DNA from: JBBTQS01 sp964627055
Lineage (GTDB): Bacteria > Patescibacteriota > Patescibacteriia > Magasanikbacterales > JBBTQS01
Direction: 5' to 3'
NCBI GenBank assembly: GCA_964627055.1
Contig: CAZVGV010000011.1
Span: 1 to 25,308, forward strand
DNA: 25,308 bases
Of this stretch, positions 21,751 through 25,308 are shown piece by piece (position 1 is the stretch's first letter; every line of letters begins with the position of its first letter). Under the pieces are notes generated by a model. That model was given only the letters and a program-made list of their open reading frames with translations, did no database searches and was not told the DNA's origin. A program made the translations under genes and the position numbers.

Positions 21751-21821
21751 CTCCGGGACTTGGATTCGAACCAAGATACTCGCCTCCAAAGGGCGATGTC
21801 CTACCATTAGACGATCCCGGA
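21751..21821 (-). tRNA. tRNA-Gln (anticodon UUG)
   Basis: A full cloverleaf of 71 bases. Acceptor TCCGGGA/TCCCGGA, D stem GTC/GAC with TAATGGTAG loop, anticodon arm TCGCC-CTTTGGA-GGCGA with anticodon TTG, T arm CTTGG-TTCGAAT-CCAAG, discriminator G. CCA is not encoded (CAA follows). It starts 45 bases after the ftsX stop; that gap holds a GC-rich hairpin (GGCGC/GCGCC) and no T-tract. Its 3' end faces the hsd operon, a common site for insertion of foreign islands. Confidence 0.95.
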
Positions 21822-21866
21822 AATTTCGTGATGCGAAGGCGCGCCGCAGGCGCCGCCCGGTTAATA

Positions 21867-22778
21867 CTACACGCGCAAGAACCGACGCATCGACATGAAC
21901 CCGCTCAACGAACACAGCACAATGAGCGACCCGAACTGTGCACCGAAGAGCGCCAGCCCATGCGTCATGAAGTACTGCATCAGGCTGAACTGGTACGTGC
22001 CGAAGAGCGTTCGGATGTACGGATCAGTGACCGTGATGCCGAAATACAATATCACGATGGCAAGAATCATGGCAAGGGTGCAATACAACAGCACTTCCAC
22101 GAAGAACGGCGCGCGAATAAACCAATTTCCGGCGCCCACGAGCTTCTGAATACTAATCTCCTCGCGCTGCGTGAAGATCGCCACACGGATCGACGACGCC
22201 ACAATCATGAACGCGATCACCGCGAACACAATCGTCACCACCCATGCAATCATTTGCGCGCGATCCGTGATGATCGCGATGCGCGACACAATATCTGTCG
22301 TATCATCGAACGTGCGTGATTCTATGACTCCTTCATACTCCGGAATATTGAGTGCCTGCACAATCTCGCGATACTGCCCCGGTTCGTACGTACGGATCAC
22401 GAGCGTCGCGCCCAGCGGATTCTTCCCGAGCTCCTTGAGCGAATACTGAATCGCCTCGCTATCCGCATGACGCGTGCTGAACTCTGCAAGCACCTGCTCT
22501 GGCGTTTTCATCTGCATTTCCTTTACGGACTTGAACCCAGTCACCACCTTCTGAATTTCATCAATGCGAGACTGCGGCGCATCTGGTGTGAAGAACACGG
22601 ACACATCCACCTGATCCTTCACTGACGAAATCGCCGCGTTCGTCATGGCCGAGATGGCCACGATCATATTCACGCTCATGAGCATCACCACGAGAATCGA
22701 AATCGTTGTGATGGAGAGCCCGAAGTTGCGCCATGCATTTTGCAGTCCAAATTTGATCGCTCGAAGGAACGCAGTCAT
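21867..22778 (-). CDS. ftsX: Cell division protein FtsX
   Basis: 303 residues with the FtsX plan. A first helix follows a short cytoplasmic N-terminus (LSITTISILVVMLMSVNMIVA). A large extracytoplasmic domain (about 45-165) includes VDVSVFFTPDAPQ. Three further helices occur (VVTIVFAVIAFMIVASSI, VEVLLYCTLAMILAIVILYF and a last near FGAQFGSLIVLCSLSGFMS). REEISIQKLVGAGNWFIRAPF is the conserved cytoplasmic loop that contacts FtsE. With FtsE it controls peptidoglycan hydrolases at the septum. Start is 2 bases after the ftsE stop. Confidence 0.96.
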   Translation of the reverse strand: MTAFLRAIKFGLQNAWRNFGLSITTISILVVMLMSVNMIVAISAMTNAAISSVKDQVDVSVFFTPDAPQSRIDEIQKVVTGFKSVKEMQMKTPEQVLAEFSTRHADSEAIQYSLKELGKNPLGATLVIRTYEPGQYREIVQALNIPEYEGVIESRTFDDTTDIVSRIAIITDRAQMIAWVVTIVFAVIAFMIVASSIRVAIFTQREEISIQKLVGAGNWFIRAPFFVEVLLYCTLAMILAIVILYFGITVTDPYIRTLFGTYQFSLMQYFMTHGLALFGAQFGSLIVLCSLSGFMSMRRFLRV

Positions 22779-22780
22779 AG

Positions 22781-23461
22781 TTAGAGAACGTATTTACCAG
22801 ATTTCTGGTCACTCACGATGGTTCCGTTATCAATCGTGATTACACGACGCTTGAGCCGGTTCACCACTTCGCGGTTGTGCGTCACGAGAAGAATCGTCGT
22901 ACCGAACTCATTAATCTTCTTCAGAATCTCGATCACATCTGCTGTGTTGAGCGTATCGAGGTTACCTGTCGGTTCATCTGCCACGAGGATCTTCGGCCGA
23001 TGCACGAGCGCTCGCGCAATCGCCACACGCTGCGCCTCACCACCTGAGATCTGATGCGGATAGCGGTGCATTTGATTATCCAGACCCACAACAGCGAGCA
23101 CCTGCGGCACCACTTCGCGAATGCGATGCGACGGCGCGCCTGCAACTTCGAGTGCGAACGACACATTCTCGTACACCGTTTTCTTCGGCAACAATTTGAA
23201 ATCCTGGAAGATCACGCCGATCTGGCGACGCAGGAGTGGAATCTCGCGCTGCTTAATATTCGTAATATCCCAACCGCCGATGATGACCTGGCCGCGCGTG
23301 GGCTTCTCTTCTGCAATAATAAGACGGATGAGCGTGCTCTTGCCCGTTCCGCTCATGCCGACAATCGAAACAAACTCCCCTGGCTTCACCTGTAAATGCA
23401 CATCACGAACACCGACGGTGCCGCCAGGATATGTCTTACTGACGTTGCGAAGTTGAATCAT
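22781..23461 (-). CDS. ftsE: Cell division ATP-binding protein FtsE
   Basis: 226 residues from the ATG at 23461 (MIQLRNVSKTYPGG), a typical FtsE length. Walker A GMSGTGKS (35-42), Q-loop FQDFKLLP, signature ISGGE (138-142, an Ile variant of LSGGE), Walker B plus D-loop VADEPTGNLD (160-169), His195 in VTHN. It powers FtsX at the division site. A TATACT box ends 6 bases before the ATG, so the mRNA may be leaderless. A longer frame to 23557 lacks support. Confidence 0.96.
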   Translation of the reverse strand: MIQLRNVSKTYPGGTVGVRDVHLQVKPGEFVSIVGMSGTGKSTLIRLIIAEEKPTRGQVIIGGWDITNIKQREIPLLRRQIGVIFQDFKLLPKKTVYENVSFALEVAGAPSHRIREVVPQVLAVVGLDNQMHRYPHQISGGEAQRVAIARALVHRPKILVADEPTGNLDTLNTADVIEILKKINEFGTTILLVTHNREVVNRLKRRVITIDNGTIVSDQKSGKYVL

Positions 23462-23465
23462 GACA

Positions 23466-23696
23466 CTAGTATACCACAGGTTGATTCCCGCAGCATTGTG
23501 CATCAATCTCCACTTTTGTTGCCTCGAGCGTCTCTGGCACGAACGCAACTTCCACATCAGCTTCTACGACATGCTTGATCCCGCTGATCACGTGGATGCG
23601 ATCTTGCGTAATCACGTAGCCGCGTCGCACTGCGTCATAGTGCACATGGATCGGGTCTGCGGCACCTTCTCCTTGGATATCCCAATAGTTATGCAT
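23466..23696 (-). CDS. Small protein of unknown function upstream of ftsE
   Basis: 76 residues from the ATG at 23696 (MHNYWDIQGEGAADPIHVHY). No membrane segment; it looks like a single beta-rich domain (RRGYVITQDRIHVISGIK, then VEADVEVAFVPETLEATKVEI), with CC near the C-terminus. I do not recognise the family. Its last codons and stop overlap the ftsE -10 box (GTATACTAG). It is divergent from the YdcF-like gene. The frame is open and codon use is like its neighbours, so it is probably real. Confidence 0.6.
   Translation of the reverse strand: MHNYWDIQGEGAADPIHVHYDAVRRGYVITQDRIHVISGIKHVVEADVEVAFVPETLEATKVEIDAQCCGNQPVVY
23468..23476 (-). promoter_or_regulatory. Extended -10 element for ftsEX, leaderless type
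   Basis: TGGTATACT on the minus strand, 6 bases before the ATG at 23461, so transcription should start at or next to the A of the ATG. Confidence 0.55.
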
Positions 23697-23729
23697 ACTG
23701 AATACTTCCACTCTACCATGCCGATTGCA

Positions 23730-23787
23730 TTGACAAAACCCCAACCACATGCTATACACATACCTCACTAACGACAGCTGTTAGTGA
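23730..23787 (+). promoter_or_regulatory. Promoter and 5' stem-loop of the YdcF-like gene
   Basis: TTGACA (23730-23735), 17 bases, TATACA (23753-23758). The start is near 23765, exactly where an 8-bp inverted repeat begins: TCACTAAC (23765-23772) and GTTAGTGA (23780-23787). The repeat is either an operator over the start site or a 5' stem-loop on the mRNA. The rest of the leader to 23842 holds only the Shine-Dalgarno. Confidence 0.65.
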
Positions 23788-23842
23788 CGCCGTTTCACAA
23801 TCAGAACACCCAGACACGGCCCCGTGCAACGAAGGAACCTGC

Positions 23843-24472
23843 ATGCCCACACAGCAAGAACCTCATGAGCTCATCATTGCCGTCAACGGCTACGGTGCTC
23901 CGCGCCCAAGTCATATCGATGAGCAACTCCGACGATACGTCGAGGGGTGTATCGAGAAGGTCCTACAGATACACACCACATTCGAGCGCAACGCGCTTCG
24001 GCGGTGCCAGTTCATCTTCATGGGCGGGTACACCAATCGGACAGACAGAACCGAAGCCAACGCATTGTACGATGCGTTTGCTACGGCACTGTCCACAGAC
24101 TGTCTGCGAGCCCACTTGATCGAATCCACGACATTCGGTCGCGCGAATATCCAGGAGCTTGGCGCCTGGATCGAGGACAACGCAGCTACGCGTCAGTACA
24201 TGCACGTGTTCTGCCACAGCAACCGCGTGGCAGTGACCCAAGAATTTGTACGCAAGTACATCAACACGCCACAGCGCCGATTCACTCAGGTGCACGGCGT
24301 CAACTTCAACAACGCACCACCTGATGGGCAGCTCCACTTCTGGATCGAGACCACGGCGATGATTCCCGTGCTTGGTCTGCCGGTCGAGCTGATCCGGCGT
24401 GTGCTGCGTGCTCGTCGGATTCACGTGGCGCGAGGCCATGCGATGCGCGAGGATGCTGCTCTCACGCAGTGA
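23843..24472 (+). CDS. YdcF/DUF218-like protein
   Basis: 209 residues. The fold pattern resembles DUF218 (YdcF/SanA/ElyC): a first strand ELIIAVNGYG, a GG turn in FIFMGGYTNRTDRTEANALYDAF, the ESTTFGRANIQELGAWIED segment, and the strand MHVFCHSNRVAVTQEFV. No signal peptide or membrane helix is seen, so it is likely cytoplasmic. The function of YdcF proteins is unclear; YdcF is reported to bind S-adenosylmethionine. The start is fixed by GAAGGA 6 bases upstream. It is monocistronic, with strong promoter and terminator. GC-rich codons, like the GNAT- and PfkB-like genes. Confidence 0.65.
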   Translation: MPTQQEPHELIIAVNGYGAPRPSHIDEQLRRYVEGCIEKVLQIHTTFERNALRRCQFIFMGGYTNRTDRTEANALYDAFATALSTDCLRAHLIESTTFGRANIQELGAWIEDNAATRQYMHVFCHSNRVAVTQEFVRKYINTPQRRFTQVHGVNFNNAPPDGQLHFWIETTAMIPVLGLPVELIRRVLRARRIHVARGHAMREDAALTQ

Positions 24473-24499
24473 GCCTGCGCCGCACCCCCAACAACCAGA

Positions 24500-24544
24500 A
24501 ACCCCCGAAGTTCCAAGACGGAATTTCGGGGGTTGCTGTTTTTT
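24500..24544 (+). terminator. Strong rho-independent terminator of the YdcF-like gene
   Basis: A 15-bp stem, AACCCCCGAAGTTCC (24500-24514) with GGAATTTCGGGGGTT (24520-24534), has loop AAGAC and is followed by GCTGTTTTTT. Confidence 0.9.
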
Positions 24545-24557
24545 CTGAAGACTTTTC

Positions 24558-24610
24558 TGGAGCCACTTCCGGGAATCGNNNNNNNNNNCTACCAGCTGAG
24601 CTAAAGTGGC
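24558..24610 (-). tRNA. tRNA interrupted by the assembly gap (identity not readable; U73 and encoded CCA)
   Basis: The 5' part, GCCACTT (24610-24604) then TAGCTCAGCTGGTAG, is on one side of the N run. The 3' part, CGATTCCCGG then AAGTGGC (24568-24562), T73 and CCA (24560-24558), is on the other. The two acceptor strands pair perfectly over 7 bp. The anticodon arm is missing. Discriminator U and the GCC start would fit Thr, but Gly or Cys are not excluded. The product precedes the YdcF terminator in convergent orientation. Confidence 0.85.
24579..24588. other. Assembly gap (10 N)
   Basis: Ten N fall inside the tRNA. Standard tRNA numbering needs about 33 bases between the two visible parts (positions 23-55), so the N run is a placeholder and not a measured length. 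Confidence 0.95.
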
Positions 24611-24653
24611 GCTGGATCAACCGCACCATTCTATCCCACGTCCACGCGCTTTG

Positions 24654-25109
24654 TCAACGGAGCTCAGATCGGTTGGTATAGAGGTACGCAGCACCAGCTG
24701 CTTCGGCCAATACCACCACCCATGCCACCCACAACGTGTAGCTACCACGTGCAAACGATAGTGCAGACCACGCAAAGAGTACGAAGAAGCAATACATCCC
24801 CCACTTGCGCATGCGCCACACACCAATACCTGCGGCAATATGCAGGAATGCATTGGGAAGCAGGAATAGCGCCAGCGTGCGCACCTGGGCCACAGCGGCA
24901 CTCAATACATCTGGATTAACTGCTTGATTTTGTTCTTCGAGCATCTTGCGGATGGTTGCTTCCATTGCTTCTGGTGCCGTCACGATCATGCTGATAATAA
25001 GCCCCGTAAGCATCACACCCAGGATCATGAGCAAAATCGCCATGAACGTCACGACACGCGGACGAACTACCACCAGCTTCACTTCAGGATTCGACATTGG
25101 TTCTGACAT
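24654..25109 (-). CDS. Multi-pass membrane protein of unknown function
   Basis: 151 residues. The first helix (TFMAILLMILGVMLTGLIISMIV) is followed by a charged loop (MEATIRKMLEEQNQAVNPDVLSA), then LALFLLPNAFLHIAAGIGVW, WGMYCFFVLFAWSALSF and a last helix WVAWVVVLAEAAGAAYLY. No family recognised. The start at 25109 is the first ATG; codon 5 is another ATG. Boxes TACAAT and TATTCT lie 22 and 7 bases upstream. The gene ends 44 bases before the tRNA 5' end, with no terminator seen. Confidence 0.8.
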   Translation of the reverse strand: MSEPMSNPEVKLVVVRPRVVTFMAILLMILGVMLTGLIISMIVTAPEAMEATIRKMLEEQNQAVNPDVLSAAVAQVRTLALFLLPNAFLHIAAGIGVWRMRKWGMYCFFVLFAWSALSFARGSYTLWVAWVVVLAEAAGAAYLYTNRSELR

Positions 25110-25158
25110 AGAGAGAAGAATACGTGCATTATTGTACCATCATACTTGATAGCTGTAC

Positions 25159-25194
25159 AAAAAAAGCGAGTCCCAGTGCGAATGTACTGAGACT
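25159..25194 (-). terminator. Terminator of the gene entering from the right edge
   Basis: The minus strand AGTCTCAGT (25194-25186) pairs with ACTGGGACT (25177-25169, one G-U), followed by CGC and seven T (25165-25159). It separates the edge gene from the membrane protein. Confidence 0.8.
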
Positions 25195-25211
25195 CTATCC
25201 ATGCCCCGCGC

Positions 25212-25307
25212 TCAGGAGTCGAGCTCCCTCGCCTTGCGTAGTTGCTTGGCAATCCTCGCAAACAACGGCCGAAAGTCCGTAACGCGGTATCGGTTTCCGT
25301 TGATGAC
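25212..25307 (-). CDS. 3' end of a gene cut by the right window edge
   Basis: 31 codons read on the minus strand from 25307 to a TGA at 25214-25212. Visible residues run from VINGNRYRVTDFRPLF to the end RIAKQLRKARELDS, a basic helical C-terminus. A strong terminator follows 17 bases after the stop, supporting a real gene end. The product cannot be named from this fragment. Confidence 0.5.
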   Translation of the reverse strand, partial: VINGNRYRVTDFRPLFARIAKQLRKARELDS

Positions 25308-25308
25308 C

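Noticed and set aside
24469..24681. Plus-strand frame across the N run
   Set aside because: It runs through a terminator hairpin, the gap and a tRNA, so it is an artefact.
1..25308. CRISPR array, transposase, integrase or rRNA
   Set aside because: No regularly spaced repeats, no DDE or serine/tyrosine recombinase motifs and no rRNA landmarks were found on either strand.

Overview
The window looks like a piece of a small-genome, gene-dense bacterium of the Patescibacteria/CPR type, inferred from content and not proven. It has a tiny secreted protein with a CPDGSYVGRSGP-type cysteine motif that I associate with CPR genomes, many short single-domain proteins, few Shine-Dalgarno sequences, and ATGA gene overlaps. 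TGA is used as a stop, so the code is the standard bacterial one. Base composition is near balanced, with an AT-rich patch in the restriction locus. A run of 10 N at 24579-24588 shows a metagenomic or draft assembly.

Left part (1-13047), mostly minus strand. It starts with the two halves of a heterodimeric ABC exporter, the left one cut by the window edge. Then come small proteins: a CPDGS-motif protein, a GIY-YIG nuclease, an AstE/aspartoacylase-like hydrolase and a GNAT-like protein. A divergent PfkB sugar/nucleoside kinase follows. Next are DoxX-like, GFA-like, DUF1905, MerC-like, SRPBCC and rhodanese genes. An operon of membrane proteins (DUF1295, a four-helix protein, TspO/MBR) ends in a conserved protein of unknown function. 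It sits behind msrA and a HigBA-type toxin-antitoxin pair, and DUF1801 and ASCH genes lie upstream of that.

Middle part (13082-21629): one tightly packed type I restriction-modification operon on the minus strand. Transcription order is hsdM (with an extra N-terminal helix-turn-helix), a DUF2130 coiled-coil protein with a PD-(D/E)XK-like signature, hsdS, an AAA ATPase fused to a TOPRIM domain (OLD/PARIS-like), and hsdR. Intergenic gaps are only 1 to 5 bases. The ATPase-TOPRIM gene sits between hsdS and hsdR, where the guard anticodon nuclease prrC sits in the Eco prr locus. The operon lies just beyond the 3' end of a tRNA-Gln gene. I regard it as the best candidate for a little-described defence system here.

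Right part (21751-25308): tRNA-Gln(UUG), ftsX, ftsE, a small unknown gene, a divergent YdcF/DUF218-like gene with a strong promoter and terminator, a tRNA interrupted by the N gap, a membrane protein, and the 3' end of a gene cut by the right edge.

Regulatory reading. The GNAT-like gene has what looks like a ribosome-mediated attenuator: promoter, a 28-codon leader peptide with four Trp codons (two in tandem), two mutually exclusive hairpins, a terminator, then the Shine-Dalgarno. Several other genes share a TATACT-type -10 box 6 to 8 bases before the ATG, suggesting leaderless mRNAs. A 7-1-7 palindrome of Fur-family shape sits in the merC-like promoter, and a palindrome covers the hsdM start site. 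All functions are read by eye from motifs; no database search was run.
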